A DNA stretch of 64,000 nt from the NCBI GenBank assembly GCA_947090765.1, contig OX352322.1:1383501-1447500 (forward strand). Reading direction: 5' to 3'. This document shows positions 16,796 through 26,858 of the stretch, piece by piece. The first letter of the stretch is position 1. The number at the start of each line of letters is the position of its first letter. The notes below the pieces were generated by a model. It was not told where the DNA came from. It worked only from the letters and a program-made list of their open reading frames with translations, and ran no database searches. Both the position numbers and the translations under genes were made by a program. The stretch is from Pseudomonas sp. MM223. Lineage in GTDB: Bacteria; Pseudomonadota; Gammaproteobacteria; Pseudomonadales; Pseudomonadaceae.

Positions 16796-18220
16796 TTAAT
16801 GCTTGATCATCACATGCCGCACACAAGTGTAATCCTCCAGCCCATACATCGACATGTCCTTCCCATACCCCGAATGCTTCTGCCCGCCATGGGGCATTTC
16901 GCTGACCAGCATGAAGTGGGTGTTCACCCAGGTGCAGCCATACTGCAAACGTGCTGCCAGGCGGTGGGCGCGGCCGGTGTCGCGGGTCCACACCGAAGAG
17001 GCCAGGCCGTAGTTGGAGTCGTTGGCCCATTCCAGCGCCTGCGCTTCGTCGGTGAAGCGGGTGACCGACACCACCGGGCCAAACACTTCGTTGCGTACGA
17101 TCTCGTCGTCCTGCAGGGCGTCGGCCAGCACGGTCGGTTCGAAGTAGAAGCCGTCGCCATCAATCGCCTTGCCACCCGTCACCAGACGAATGTGCGGCTG
17201 GGCGATGGCCCGCTGCACAAGGCCTGCGACCTTGTCGCGATGCTGGGCACTGATCAATGGCCCCAGTTCAGTGTCCTCGGCGTCTTGCAAGCCCGGCTTG
17301 AGGCTGGCCACCGCTGCACCGAGCCGTTCGACGAATTGCTCGTAGATACCGTCCTGCACATACAGGCGGCAGGCTGCGGTGCAGTCCTGGCCGGCGTTGT
17401 AGAAGCCGAAGGTGCGGATACCGTCGATGGCAGCGTCGATGTCGGCATCGTCGAACACCAGCACCGGGGCCTTGCCGCCCAGCTCCATGTGCATGCGTTT
17501 CACGCTGTCGGCGGTGGCGCTGATGATGTGCGCGCCGGTGGGGATCGAACCGGTCAGCGACACCATGCGTACCTTGGGGTGGTTGACCAGCGGGTTGCCG
17601 ACCGTCTGGCCGCGGCCAAACAGGATGTTCAGCACCCCCGGTGGCAGCAGGTCCTGTGCCAGTTCGCCCAGGCGCAAGGCGGTCAGCGGGGTCAGCTCGG
17701 AAGGCTTGATCACTACCGTATTACCGGCGGCCAAGGCCGGGGCGATTTTCCAGGCCAGCATCATCAGCGGGTAGTTCCACGGTGCGATGGAGGCCACCAC
17801 ACCCAGCGGGTCGCGGCGGATCATCGAGGTGTGGCCGGGCAAGTATTCGCCCGCCGCCGAGCCGCCCAGGCAGCGCGCCGCACCGGCAAAGTAGCGGAAC
17901 ACATCGGCAATCGCCGGGATTTCGTCGTTCAGCGCGGCGCTCAAAGGCTTGCCGCAGTTCTGCGATTCCAGCCGGGCCAGTTCATCGCCATGGGCTTCGA
18001 TGGCATCTGCCAGCGCCAGCAAGGTTTGCGAGCGGTCCTTGGGGCTGGTTTGCGACCAGCTGTCGAAGGCCTGGTCGGCGGCGCGCACGGCGCTGTCCAC
18101 CTGGGCCTCGGTGGCTTCGTTGATCTGCGCCAGGGCCGTTCCCAGCGCCGGGTTGAGCACGGTCCAGGCCGGGCCTTGGCCAGCGACCAGTTGGCCATTG
18201 ATCAGCATCTGCGTTTGCAT
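16796..18220 (-). CDS. patD: Gamma-aminobutyraldehyde dehydrogenase
   Basis: This 474-residue NAD-dependent aldehyde dehydrogenase oxidises 4-aminobutanal (from putrescine) to GABA. Catalytic residues are in place: N149 in APWNYP, E246 in MELGGK and C280 in AGQDCTAA. The choice of PatD/YdcW over other aldehyde dehydrogenases rests on overall similarity and on its place as the last gene of a ydcSTUV-like transporter operon. The ATG at 18220 is chosen because CCTGGAGGAGTCCCTG precedes it; an ATG seven codons upstream lacks such a site. Confidence 0.9.
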   Translation of the reverse strand: MQTQMLINGQLVAGQGPAWTVLNPALGTALAQINEATEAQVDSAVRAADQAFDSWSQTSPKDRSQTLLALADAIEAHGDELARLESQNCGKPLSAALNDEIPAIADVFRYFAGAARCLGGSAAGEYLPGHTSMIRRDPLGVVASIAPWNYPLMMLAWKIAPALAAGNTVVIKPSELTPLTALRLGELAQDLLPPGVLNILFGRGQTVGNPLVNHPKVRMVSLTGSIPTGAHIISATADSVKRMHMELGGKAPVLVFDDADIDAAIDGIRTFGFYNAGQDCTAACRLYVQDGIYEQFVERLGAAVASLKPGLQDAEDTELGPLISAQHRDKVAGLVQRAIAQPHIRLVTGGKAIDGDGFYFEPTVLADALQDDEIVRNEVFGPVVSVTRFTDEAQALEWANDSNYGLASSVWTRDTGRAHRLAARLQYGCTWVNTHFMLVSEMPHGGQKHSGYGKDMSMYGLEDYTCVRHVMIKH

Positions 18221-18237
18221 CAGGGACTCCTCCAGGG

Positions 18238-19044
18238 TCATTTGCCACTGCCCGCGACGCTTTCGCCGCCACGGGTCAGGTAATAGGCGCCAAGGATTGG
18301 CAGCATGGTCACCAGCATCACCAGCATGGCGACCACGTTGGTCACCGGCACGTCGCGCGGGCGGCTGAGCTGGTTGAGCAGCCAGATCGGCAGGGTGCGT
18401 TCGTGCCCGGACGTGAAGGTAGTAACGATGATTTCATCGAACGACAGGGCAAAAGCCAGCATGCCGCCGGCCAGCAGCGCCGAGCCGAGGTTGGGCAGGA
18501 TGATGTAGCGGAAGGTTTGCCAGCCATCGGCGCCCAGGTCCATCGACGCTTCAATCAGGCTTTGCGAGGTGCGCCGCAGGCGAGCGATCACGTTGTTGTA
18601 GACGATCACCACGCAGAACGTGGCGTGGCCGACCACGATGGTGAACACACCGGGCTCGATACCCAATGTCTTGAACGCCGAAAGCAGGGCAATACCGGTG
18701 ATGATGCCGGGCAGGGCGATAGGCAAGATCAGCATCAGCGAAATGCTTTCCTTGCCGAAAAAGCTGCGCCGGTACAGCGCCGCCGACGCCAGAGTGCCAA
18801 GCACCAGGGCGATCAGTGTGGCCAGGCAAGCCACCTGCAACGACAGCTTGATCGCCTCCAGCACATCCGGCCGGGCGAAGGCCACGGCGAACCACTTCAG
18901 GGTAAAGCCCTTGGGCGGGAAGCTGAATGCCGCGTCTTCGGTATTGAAGGCGTACAGGAAGATGATCAGGATCGGGAAGTGCAGGAACACCAGCCCGCCC
19001 CAGGCTGCCAGGCGCAGCCCTGTCGACGCTTTTTCAGAGTGCAT
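18238..19044 (-). CDS. ydcV: ABC transporter permease, polyamine type (YdcV-like)
   Basis: This 268-residue inner-membrane permease of the PotC class has about six transmembrane helices. The first is [20 protein letters not shown]. The cytoplasmic EAA-type loop lies at [20 protein letters not shown], where the ATPase docks. It overlaps the upstream permease gene by 11 bases and ends 17 bases before the dehydrogenase start, so translation is probably coupled through the operon. With YdcU it forms the heterodimeric channel for putrescine or a related amine. Confidence 0.9.
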   Translation of the reverse strand: MHSEKASTGLRLAAWGGLVFLHFPILIIFLYAFNTEDAAFSFPPKGFTLKWFAVAFARPDVLEAIKLSLQVACLATLIALVLGTLASAALYRRSFFGKESISLMLILPIALPGIITGIALLSAFKTLGIEPGVFTIVVGHATFCVVIVYNNVIARLRRTSQSLIEASMDLGADGWQTFRYIILPNLGSALLAGGMLAFALSFDEIIVTTFTSGHERTLPIWLLNQLSRPRDVPVTNVVAMLVMLVTMLPILGAYYLTRGGESVAGSGK

Positions 19045-19945
19045 CGAAGGCCCCCAGGCGCTTGACGATGGACAGGTACACCGCGATCAGCACGATCGGC
19101 ACCAGCGTAAACGCGGCGGCCATCGGCATGTTGCCAATCGCGCCTTGCTGGGCATAGACCATGCTGCCGATAAAGTAACCGGGCGGGCCAATCAATTGCG
19201 GCACGATGAAATCGCCCAGGGTGAGCGAGAACGTGAAGATCGAGCCGGCAGCAATGCCCGGGATCGACAGCGGCAAGATCACCTGCACGAACGTTTGCCC
19301 AGGCCGTGCGCCAAGGTCTGCCGAGGCTTGCAGCAGTGAAGGTGGCAGGCGCTCCAGCGAGGCCTGGATCGGCAGGATCATGAACGGCAGCCAGATGTAC
19401 ACGAACACCATGAAGCGCCCCAGGTGGGACGTCGACAGCGTGCTGCCGCCCACGCCCGGCACGGCCAGCACCGCTTGCAGCAGGCCATCCAGGTGCAACT
19501 GCTGGACGAACCACTGGGCTACGCCGCCCTTGGCCAGCAGCAGGGTCCAGGCATAGGTCTTGACGATGTAGCTGGCCCACATGGGCATCATCACCGCGAT
19601 GTAGAAAAACGCCTTGGTCTTGCCGCTGGTGTAGCGCGCCATGTAATAGGCGATGGGGAAGGCCAGCACGGCGCTGGCCAGCGACACGGCCACCGCCATG
19701 CCCAGGGTGCGCAGGATGATGTCGAAGTTCGACGGGTTGAACAGCGCGGCGAAGTTGCCCAGGGTCAGGTCCGGGGTCACCGCCATGGTGAAGTCGTCGA
19801 AGGTATAGAAGCCTTGCCACAGCAGGTTCAGCAACGAGCCCAGATAGATGGCGCCGAACCAGGTCAGCGGGGGTACCAGCAGCAGTGCCAGGTACAGGTT
19901 GGGGCGCCGGTACAGCAGGTTGGACAAGCTGCGCAGTGTGCTCAT
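19034..19945 (-). CDS. ydcU: ABC transporter permease, polyamine type (YdcU-like)
   Basis: This 303-residue permease of the PotB class has an N-terminal cytoplasmic stretch and six predicted helices, the first being [20 protein letters not shown]. The EAA loop, [20 protein letters not shown], lies around residues 210-229. It starts one base after the ATPase gene ends and overlaps the next permease, typical of a tightly coupled transporter operon. It partners with the YdcV-like permease and the YdcT-like ATPase. Confidence 0.9.
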   Translation of the reverse strand: MSTLRSLSNLLYRRPNLYLALLLVPPLTWFGAIYLGSLLNLLWQGFYTFDDFTMAVTPDLTLGNFAALFNPSNFDIILRTLGMAVAVSLASAVLAFPIAYYMARYTSGKTKAFFYIAVMMPMWASYIVKTYAWTLLLAKGGVAQWFVQQLHLDGLLQAVLAVPGVGGSTLSTSHLGRFMVFVYIWLPFMILPIQASLERLPPSLLQASADLGARPGQTFVQVILPLSIPGIAAGSIFTFSLTLGDFIVPQLIGPPGYFIGSMVYAQQGAIGNMPMAAAFTLVPIVLIAVYLSIVKRLGAFDAL

Positions 19946-19946
19946 G

Positions 19947-20978
19947 TCAGCGGGCCTCGGTTTCCTGCAGCACCGTCATGGCCTCGCGCGGCCAGTGTGC
20001 CAGCACCCGTTGCCCGGGCTGCCAGGCCTGGGCCTGCGCTTGCCAGCGGTCGTTGGCCTGGCTTACCGCCAACAGCTGGCCGCTGTCCAGTTGCAGCTCG
20101 AAGCGGGTGGCACTGCCTTGATACTGGACATCGCGCAACAGGCCGCTTACCTGTACTTCGTGGCTGGTCACCACCGGCTCGCCCAGGCGGATGTGCTCGG
20201 GGCGGATGGAGAAGGGTGCCGGGCTGCCGTTGAGCTGCATGGCCAACTCGCCACGCACCACGTTGGAGGTGCCGACGAATTCGGCGACGAACGTGGTGGC
20301 AGGCTTCATGTACAGGTTGCGCGGTGTGTCGACCTGTTCGATACGGCCGCGGTTGAACACCGCGACCCGGTCGGACATCGACAGCGCCTCGGTCTGGTCG
20401 TGGGTGACGAAGATGAAGGTGATGCCCAACTGGCGTTGCAGCTTTTTCAGCTCGCCCTGCATCTGTTCGCGCAACTTCAGGTCCAGCGCGCCCAACGGCT
20501 CGTCAAGCAGCAGTACCCGTGGCCGGTTGACCAGCGCTCGGGCCAGGGCCACGCGCTGGCGCTGGCCGCCAGACAGCTGTGCCGGCTTGCGCGCACCGTA
20601 GCCGGCCAGGGCCACCATGGCCAGGGCTTCTTCGGCGCGGCTGCGGCGTTCGTCCTTGGCCACGCCTTTTACCTTCAGGCCGTAGGCGATGTTGTCCAGC
20701 ACGTTCATATGCGGGAACAGGGCGTAGTCCTGGAACACGGTGTTGACGTCGCGCTGGTAGGGCGGCACGCCAGCGGCCTCGACACCGTGGATGCGGATCG
20801 AACCGCTGCTGGGTTGTTCGAAGCCGGCGATCAGGCGCAGGCAGGTGGTTTTGCCCGAACCCGAAGGGCCGAGCATGGAGAAGAACTCGCCATCGATGAT
20901 GTCAATGCTGACCTGATCGACAGCCTTGACCTCGCCGAAGGTGCGGGAAACCTGGGTGAACTGGACGGCTAGGGGCAT
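19947..20978 (-). CDS. ydcT: ABC transporter ATP-binding protein, polyamine type (YdcT-like)
   Basis: This 343-residue ATPase of the PotA class shows a Walker A (GPSGSGKTT, near residue 37), Q-loop, signature LSGGQRQRVALARAL, Walker B (VLLLDEPLGALD) and the switch histidine in FVTHDQTEAL. The C-terminal ~110 residues form a TOBE regulatory domain (SIRPEHIRLGEPVV). It energises import through YdcU/YdcV. A REP pair separates it from the upstream binding-protein gene; transcription very likely reads through. Confidence 0.93.
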   Translation of the reverse strand: MPLAVQFTQVSRTFGEVKAVDQVSIDIIDGEFFSMLGPSGSGKTTCLRLIAGFEQPSSGSIRIHGVEAAGVPPYQRDVNTVFQDYALFPHMNVLDNIAYGLKVKGVAKDERRSRAEEALAMVALAGYGARKPAQLSGGQRQRVALARALVNRPRVLLLDEPLGALDLKLREQMQGELKKLQRQLGITFIFVTHDQTEALSMSDRVAVFNRGRIEQVDTPRNLYMKPATTFVAEFVGTSNVVRGELAMQLNGSPAPFSIRPEHIRLGEPVVTSHEVQVSGLLRDVQYQGSATRFELQLDSGQLLAVSQANDRWQAQAQAWQPGQRVLAHWPREAMTVLQETEAR

Positions 20979-21010
20979 TGGCTCTACTCAGTTGTCTTTG
21001 TATTGCCTGT

Positions 21011-21110
21011 ACCGGCCCTCTCGCCGGCAAGCCAGCTCCCACATGTCTTGCACAAGGCTCGGGGCCTGTGGAAACCCTGTGGGAGCTGGCTTGCCGGCGA
21101 GAGGGCCGGT
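21011..21110. repeat. Paired inverted REP element (GCCGGCAAGCCAGCTCCCAC family) inside the ydc operon
   Basis: The left copy, ACCGGCCCTCTCGCCGGCAA followed by GCCAGCTCCCAC, faces its reverse complement with about 36 bases between. This sequence family differs from the CGCGACACAAGG elements elsewhere in the window. It lies in the ydcS-ydcT gap and could terminate or stabilise the upstream ydcS message. Confidence 0.93.
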
Positions 21111-21126
21111 GCAGGCCAATTTACCT

Positions 21127-22278
21127 TTAGCGCCCACCCATGATGGCAATGTAGTCCTGGGTCCAGCGGCTATACGGCACGAACTTGCCCCCTTGGGCCT
21201 GCGGGGTTTTCCAGAAGGCGATCTTGTCGAAGTTGTCGAACCCGTTGGTCTTGCAGCCCTCGGCCCCCAGCAACTCGCTGCCGGTGCACGCTGCCGGCAC
21301 CGCCGGCAACGAACCGAACCAGGCCGCCACGTCACCTTGCACCTTCGGCTGCAATGACCAGTCCATCCACTTGTAGGCGCAGTTGGGGTGCTTGGCTTCG
21401 CTGTGTAGCATGGTGGTGTCGGCCCAACCGGTCGCGCCTTCCTTGGGAATGGTCGATGCCACCGGCTGGTTTTCGGCCTTCAGGCCATTGACCATGTATC
21501 CCCAGGAGCTGGAGGCGACCACGCCTTCGTTCTTCACGTCGCTCATCTGCACGGTTGCGTCATGCCAGTAACGGTGGATCAGCGGTTGCTGCTGGCGCAG
21601 CAGTTCCAGCACGGCCTTGTATTGATCTTCGTTCAGCTCGTAGGGGTCCTTGATGCCCAGTTCGGGCTTGGCCGACTTCAGGTACAGCGCCGCGTCGGCG
21701 ATGTAGATCGGCCCGTCGTAGGCCTGCACGCGGCCCTTGTTCGGCTTGCCGTCGGGCAGGTTCTGCGGCTCGAACACCACACCCCAGCTGGTGGGTGCCT
21801 GCTTGAAGGTGTTGGTGTTGTACAGCAGCACGTTCGGCCCCCACTGGTACGGGGTGCCGTATACCTGCTTGTCGACCACGTACCAGCCACCGTTCTGCAG
21901 GCGCGGGTCGATGTTCTTCCAGTTGGGGATCAGGGCGGTGTTGATCGGCTGTACGCGCTTGCCCACGATCAGCCGCAGCGAGGCATCGCCCGAGGCGGTG
22001 ACCAGGTCATAACCGCCCTTGGTCATCAGGCTGACCATTTCGTCCGAGGTGGCGGCAGTCTTCACACTGACCTTGCAGCCGGTTTCCTTTTCGAAGCCGG
22101 TCACCCAGTCGTAGGCCTTGTCGCTTTCACCGCGCTCGATGTAGCCGGGCCAGGCGACGATATCCAGGCGCCCTTCGCCAGGCCCCAGGGCCTTGGGCGG
22201 TTCGGCAGCCTGCAGGCTGGCGCTGGCCAGCACGGCGCCCGTCATGGCGCCGAGCAATGCGGTCTTGTGCACTGACAT
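21127..22278 (-). CDS. ydcS: Periplasmic binding protein of a polyamine-type ABC transporter (YdcS-like)
   Basis: This 383-residue protein has a Sec signal peptide (about 1-25, ending SLQAAEP) and a PotD-like two-lobe fold with segments DIVAWPGYIERGE and YGTPYQWGPNVLLYN. Full-length similarity to YdcS, and the gene order S-T-U-V-dehydrogenase, support putrescine or GABA-related substrates. It is the promoter-proximal gene. The REP pair after it probably lets the binding protein be made in excess over the membrane components. Confidence 0.92.
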   Translation of the reverse strand: MSVHKTALLGAMTGAVLASASLQAAEPPKALGPGEGRLDIVAWPGYIERGESDKAYDWVTGFEKETGCKVSVKTAATSDEMVSLMTKGGYDLVTASGDASLRLIVGKRVQPINTALIPNWKNIDPRLQNGGWYVVDKQVYGTPYQWGPNVLLYNTNTFKQAPTSWGVVFEPQNLPDGKPNKGRVQAYDGPIYIADAALYLKSAKPELGIKDPYELNEDQYKAVLELLRQQQPLIHRYWHDATVQMSDVKNEGVVASSSWGYMVNGLKAENQPVASTIPKEGATGWADTTMLHSEAKHPNCAYKWMDWSLQPKVQGDVAAWFGSLPAVPAACTGSELLGAEGCKTNGFDNFDKIAFWKTPQAQGGKFVPYSRWTQDYIAIMGGR

Positions 22279-22494
22279 GGTGTTCCCTCTTATTGGCGAT
22301 CTTGTTCGGGGCAGTCATCAAGCAAGTGGTGAAGCAATTGTTATAAGCGTAGTGCGGTGGCGCGAGGTATTGGCGATATCGAGTCTAGTTGGCTTTTTGC
22401 CAGCCAATGCAACATCCGGAAGCAAATCCACGGTGGTGTGTGCTGCGCCAGGCCTTACTCTGGCGGTTGAATCTTCTTACGTGGAGACACACGA

Positions 22495-23178
22495 ATGAAC
22501 ACCCGCGGTTTGCTTGATCAACTGCTTAAATCCGGCCAGCAGATGCTCGAAAAACAGGGCGGCGCGAACAAGTCCGGCAGCGCTGCCGGTGGGCTTGGCG
22601 GGCTGTTGTCCGGTGCAGGCGGCGGCCTGTTGGGAGGGGGCGCCCTGGGCTTGTTGCTGGGTAGCAAGAAGGCCCGCAAGTACGGCGGTAAAGCCTTGAC
22701 CTACGGTGGCCTGGCCGCGCTGGGTGTGCTGGCCTACAAAGCCTACGGCAATTGGCAGGCCAATCAGCAAGGGGCCGCTGCCGAACCTCAAACCGTCGAC
22801 CGGCTGCCGCCTGCCCAGGCCGAGCAGCACAGCCAGGCAGTGCTGCGGGCGCTGGTGGCGGCGGCCAAGTCCGATGGCCATATCGACGAGCGCGAGCGGG
22901 CGCTGATCGAGGGCGAATTCACCCGCCTGGACAGCGACCGTGAACTGCAGCACTGGCTGCATGCCGAGCTGAACAAGCCGCTGGACCCGGCCGAAGTGGC
23001 CCGTGCTGCACAAACGCCAGAAATGGCAGCCGAGATGTACCTGGCCAGCGTGATGATGGTCGACCAGGAAAACTTCATGGAGCGTGCTTACCTGGACGAA
23101 CTGGCCCGCCAGCTGCGCCTGGACCCGGGCTTGCGCCAGGCGCTGGAAAGCCAGGTGCGGCTTGCAGCAGGCCAATAA
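22495..23178 (+). CDS. DUF533/TerB-like protein (YebE type)
   Basis: This 227-residue protein has an N-terminal glycine-rich stretch (residues 30-62, LGGLLSGAGGGLLGGG) followed by one hydrophobic helix (about 65-80, YGGLAALGVLAYKAY). A C-terminal TerB-like helical domain (about 105-225) contains LVAAAKSDGHIDERERALIE, with the DG.ID.. acidic motif seen in tellurite-resistance TerB folds. It has a good GGAG-type start. It sits between the divergent ydcS and wspA. Function is not established; the family is probably inner-membrane-associated. Confidence 0.85.
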   Translation: MNTRGLLDQLLKSGQQMLEKQGGANKSGSAAGGLGGLLSGAGGGLLGGGALGLLLGSKKARKYGGKALTYGGLAALGVLAYKAYGNWQANQQGAAAEPQTVDRLPPAQAEQHSQAVLRALVAAAKSDGHIDERERALIEGEFTRLDSDRELQHWLHAELNKPLDPAEVARAAQTPEMAAEMYLASVMMVDQENFMERAYLDELARQLRLDPGLRQALESQVRLAAGQ

Positions 23179-23204
23179 TTGTTCATCAAGGCGTGCCGCG
23201 TTCC

Positions 23205-23299
23205 CTGTAGGAGCAGCCTTGTGCTGCGAAGAGGCCATGAAGGCTCATACATCTGTATTGATCGTGCCGGCCCTTTCGCAGCGCAAGGCTGCTCCTACA
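23205..23299. repeat. Paired inverted REP element (divergent copy)
   Basis: TGTAGGAGCAGCCTTGTGCT faces AGCGCAAGGCTGCTCCTACA. It is a diverged variant of the GCGGCCTTGTG family, with AGC replacing the usual GC-rich core. It lies between the DUF533 gene and the wspA promoter region. Confidence 0.9.
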
Positions 23300-23451
23300 G
23301 GGGCCATGGTGCGCTCATGATCCATGACACACATGGCATGTCCATCAGGTGGGATGCCTGTTTACCCCTCACATCACCCGCAAATCTGTAAGGCCTCTGG
23401 GCTATACTTCAGCGATTTTTCCCGCTCGTTGTGAATTCCTGAGGGCTGAAT

Positions 23452-25074
23452 GTGAAGAACTGGACCTTGCGCCAACGGATCCTGGCAAGTTTCGCCGTGA
23501 TCATCGCCATCATGTTGCTGATGATCGTGGCCGCCTACTCGCGGTTGGTGACCATCGAAACCGCCGAAGAGGCGGTGGGGACCGACAGCATTCCCGGGGT
23601 CTACTACAGCTCGATGATCCGCAGCGCCTGGGTTGACAGCTACGTCACCAGCCAGCAACTGGTGGGCCTGTCAAACCACCGCGAAATCACTTCGGCCGAC
23701 ATGGAGCTGTTCAAAAGCTTCGAAGACAGGCTGAAACAGCACATGGCCAGCTACCAGGCCACCATCCAGGACAAAGACGACCAGGCCCGCTTCGACGCCT
23801 TCATCCAGCTGGAAGAAAATTACGTCAAGCTTGTGGGCGAGGTGCTCGACGCGTATCGGGCGCATAACTACGACGAAGCGCAGCGTTTGATTACCGATGT
23901 ACTCACCCCGGCCTGGGTGGACGGTCGCAAACATCTCAACGAAGTGATCGAGCACAACCGTGCTGCTGCTGACAACGCTACCAACGAGATCGTCAGCGCC
24001 GTGAGCACGGCCAAGGGCAGCATGGTGGTATCGCTGCTGCTGGCCATCGTCGCCGCCGGCGTTTGCGGCCTGTTGCTGATGCGTGCCATCACCGCCCCCA
24101 TGCAGCGCATTGTCCATGCCCTCGACAAGCTGCGTTCAGGTGACCTGAGCATGCGCCTGAGCCTGGACCGCAAGGACGAGTTCGGCGCCATCGAAAGCGG
24201 CTTCAACGAAATGGCCGAGGCGCTGGCCAACCTGGTGGCCCAGGCCCAGCGGTCGTCGGTGCAGGTAACCACGTCGGTGACCGAGATCGCCGCCACGTCC
24301 AAGCAGCAGCAGGCCACCGCCACCGAAACAGCCGCCACCACCACGGAAATCGGCGCCACCTCGCGGGAAATTGCCGCCACCTCGCGTGACCTGGTGCGCA
24401 CCATGACCGAAGTCACCTCGGCCGCTGATCAGGCTTCCAGCCTGGCCGGCTCCGGCCAGCAAGGGTTGGCACGCATGGAGGAGACCATGCACCAGGTGAT
24501 GGGCGCCGCCGACCTGGTCAACGCCAAGCTCGGCATCCTCAACGAAAAGGCCAGCAACATCACCCAGATGGTGGTGACCATCGTCAAGGTTGCCGACCAG
24601 ACCAACCTGCTGTCGCTCAACGCCGCCATCGAAGCGGAAAAGGCCGGCGAGTACGGCCGTGGCTTTGCCGTGGTGGCCACCGAAGTGCGCCGCCTGGCCG
24701 ACCAGACCGCTGTGGCCACCTACGACATCGAGCAGATGGTGCGCGAGATCCAGTCGGCGGTGTCGGCCGGGGTCATGGGCATGGACAAGTTTTCCGAAGA
24801 AGTGCGCCGCGGCATGTTCGAGGTGCAGCAGGTGGGCGAGCAGCTTAGCCAGATCATTCACCAGGTGCAGGCCTTGGCGCCGCGTGTGCTGATGGTCAAC
24901 GAAGGCATGCAGGCCCAGGCCACCGGTGCCGAGCAGATCAACCAGGCCCTGGCCCAGCTCAGCGATGCCAGTACCCAGACCGTCGAGTCGCTGCGCCAGG
25001 CCAGTTTTGCCATCGATGAACTGAGCCAGGTGGCCGCCGGCCTGCGTGGCGGCGTGTCGCGCTTCAAAGTCTGA
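23452..25074 (+). CDS. wspA: Wsp system methyl-accepting chemoreceptor WspA
   Basis: This 540-residue inner-membrane receptor senses surface contact or envelope stress and drives the WspE kinase. TM1 lies near residues 12-31, followed by a periplasmic four-helix bundle (about 35-185), TM2 (about 190-210, [19 protein letters not shown]), HAMP (211-262) and the signalling domain. The conserved hairpin tip is [20 protein letters not shown]. The start is a GTG at 23452 with GAGG seven bases upstream. It is the first gene of wspABCDEF-R; five bases separate it from wspB. Confidence 0.95.
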   Translation: MKNWTLRQRILASFAVIIAIMLLMIVAAYSRLVTIETAEEAVGTDSIPGVYYSSMIRSAWVDSYVTSQQLVGLSNHREITSADMELFKSFEDRLKQHMASYQATIQDKDDQARFDAFIQLEENYVKLVGEVLDAYRAHNYDEAQRLITDVLTPAWVDGRKHLNEVIEHNRAAADNATNEIVSAVSTAKGSMVVSLLLAIVAAGVCGLLLMRAITAPMQRIVHALDKLRSGDLSMRLSLDRKDEFGAIESGFNEMAEALANLVAQAQRSSVQVTTSVTEIAATSKQQQATATETAATTTEIGATSREIAATSRDLVRTMTEVTSAADQASSLAGSGQQGLARMEETMHQVMGAADLVNAKLGILNEKASNITQMVVTIVKVADQTNLLSLNAAIEAEKAGEYGRGFAVVATEVRRLADQTAVATYDIEQMVREIQSAVSAGVMGMDKFSEEVRRGMFEVQQVGEQLSQIIHQVQALAPRVLMVNEGMQAQATGAEQINQALAQLSDASTQTVESLRQASFAIDELSQVAAGLRGGVSRFKV

Positions 25075-25079
25075 CCGCG

Positions 25080-25586
25080 ATGAACAACTTGCAACCGCGC
25101 GCCGCACCCGCGCACAACGCCAAGGGTGCGTTGTACCTGCAGTTTCGCCTCAGGGAACAGCGCTTTGCCCTGAGCGTGCACGAGGTGATCGAGGTGTTGC
25201 CGCGCCAGCCGCTCAAACCGATCGCCCAGGCACCTGCCTGGGTCGCGGGCATCCTCGCCCATCGTGGCCAACTGGTCCCGGTAATCGACCTTGCGGCATT
25301 GAGTTTTGGCCAGCCGGCGGCCCAACGTACCAGTACCCGCCTGGTACTGGTGCATTATCGTGGCAGCCTGCAGCTTGGCCTGATCCTGGAGCAGGCCACC
25401 GAGACGCTGCGCTGCCACCCCGACGAGTTCCAGCCTTATGGCGTGGACAGCGGTGAAGCCCCGTATCTGGGCCCGGTGCGCCAGGATGAGCAGGGCCTGC
25501 TGCAGCGCATCGAAGTCAATGACCTGCTGCCTGATGCGGTGCACCACCTGCTGTACACGGATGAGCCGACAGGGATGCCGACATGA
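25080..25586 (+). CDS. wspB: CheW-like adaptor WspB
   Basis: This 168-residue single CheW domain couples WspA to WspE. The core begins LYLQFRLREQRFALSVHEVI and contains PAWVAGILAHRGQLVPVIDL, the usual CheW beta-barrel pattern. Its stop overlaps the wspC start by 4 bases (ATGA), consistent with translational coupling. Length is normal for WspB. Confidence 0.93.
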   Translation: MNNLQPRAAPAHNAKGALYLQFRLREQRFALSVHEVIEVLPRQPLKPIAQAPAWVAGILAHRGQLVPVIDLAALSFGQPAAQRTSTRLVLVHYRGSLQLGLILEQATETLRCHPDEFQPYGVDSGEAPYLGPVRQDEQGLLQRIEVNDLLPDAVHHLLYTDEPTGMPT

Positions 25587-26858
25587 ACGAACAGCGTTTC
25601 TTCCGCTTTTTGCGCGAGCGCATCGGCCTGGACGTTGAGTCGGTGGGCGCGCCCATGGTCGAGCGTGCGCTGCGTCAGCGTTGCGTGGCCGTGGGCGCCA
25701 TCGACCTGGACGATTACTGGTTGCGCCTGCAGCAGTCAGCGGATGAGCAACAGGCGTTGATCGAGGCGGTGATCGTCCCGGAAACCTGGTTCTTCCGCTA
25801 CCCGGAGTCCTTTACCGCCCTGGCCAGCCTGGCACACAAGCGCCTGGCCGAACTGGCCGGAGCACGCCCAGTGCGCCTGCTCAGCCTGCCATGCTCGACT
25901 GGCGAGGAACCCTATTCGCTGGCCATGGCCTTGCTTGACGCGGGCATTGCGCCTGGGGCGTTTCTGATTGATGGCATGGACATCAGCCCCAGTTCGGTAG
26001 CCAAGGCCGGGCAGGCCGTGTATGGGCGCAATGCGTTTCGCGGCAGCGACCTGGGCTTTCGCGAGCGCTACTTCGATGCCCTCGACGAAGGCCACCGCCT
26101 GCACGATCGAGTGCAGCAGCAAGTCAGCTTGCAGGTGGGCAATGTGCTCGACCCGGCGCTGGCCAGCCGCGACGGCCTGTATGACTTCGTGTTCTGCCGC
26201 AATCTGTTGATCTATTTTGATGTGCCGACCCAGCAGCGTGTATTCGAAGTGCTCAAGGGGTTGTTGCACCCGCAGGGTGTGCTGTTCATCGGCCCGGCCG
26301 AAGGCAGCTTGCTGGCGCGGCTGGGCATGCGCCCATTGGGGATCGCCCAGTCGTTTGCCTATGTGCGCCAGGAGGGTGGTAATGCCCCGCTGGCAGTGGC
26401 ACCTGTGCAACCCGCACGGCGCAGCGTGCCGCCGCAGGCCACGGCAGGTTATCCGCCCCCCGGCACGCCGCTGCCACGCCCGCTGCGTGTACTGCCGATG
26501 GCGGCCAAGCCAGCGCCGGCCCGCGAGCATGCGCGCGAAGGCGCGAGTGAGCCTGCTGGCCAGTATCGCCCGGCTTGCCAATGCCGGCGCCAGCGAACAG
26601 GCGCGTGCCGAATGCCAGCGCTACCTGGGCCAGTTCGCGCCGTCGGCGCAGGTGTACTACTGGCTGGGGCTGCTCAGTGATACCGACGGCGATGCCCAGC
26701 AAGCGCTGACCCACTATCGCAAAGCCCTGTACCTGGAGCCGCAGCACCCCGAGGCGCTGGTACACCTGGCGGCCTTGCTGGCGTCCCAGGGTGACCTGAC
26801 CGGTGCCCGGCGCCTGCAGGAGCGTGCTGCACGGGTTGGCAGGGAGCCTGAACGATGA
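25583..26858 (+). pseudogene. wspC: Chemoreceptor methyltransferase WspC, interrupted by a frameshift
   Basis: This is a CheR-type S-adenosylmethionine methyltransferase that methylates WspA. The first frame runs intact to about residue 312 and includes PETWFFRYPESF, LPCSTGEEPYSLAMAL and YDFVFCRNLLIYFDV. After base ~26519 it continues into nonsense and stops at 26680. The expected C-terminal TPR part (YYWLGLLSDTDGDAQQALTH) is in the +1 frame and ends at 26858, overlapping wspD by ATGA. Removing one base, for example from the CCC at 26520-26522, restores a 424-residue protein. The catalytic domain may still be made, without its TPR tail. A sequencing error is not excluded. Confidence 0.88.

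Noticed and set aside
16799..18283. 494-codon plus-strand frame over the aldehyde dehydrogenase
   Set aside because: The opposite strand carries N149, E246 and C280 of an intact aldehyde dehydrogenase; this is its mirror.
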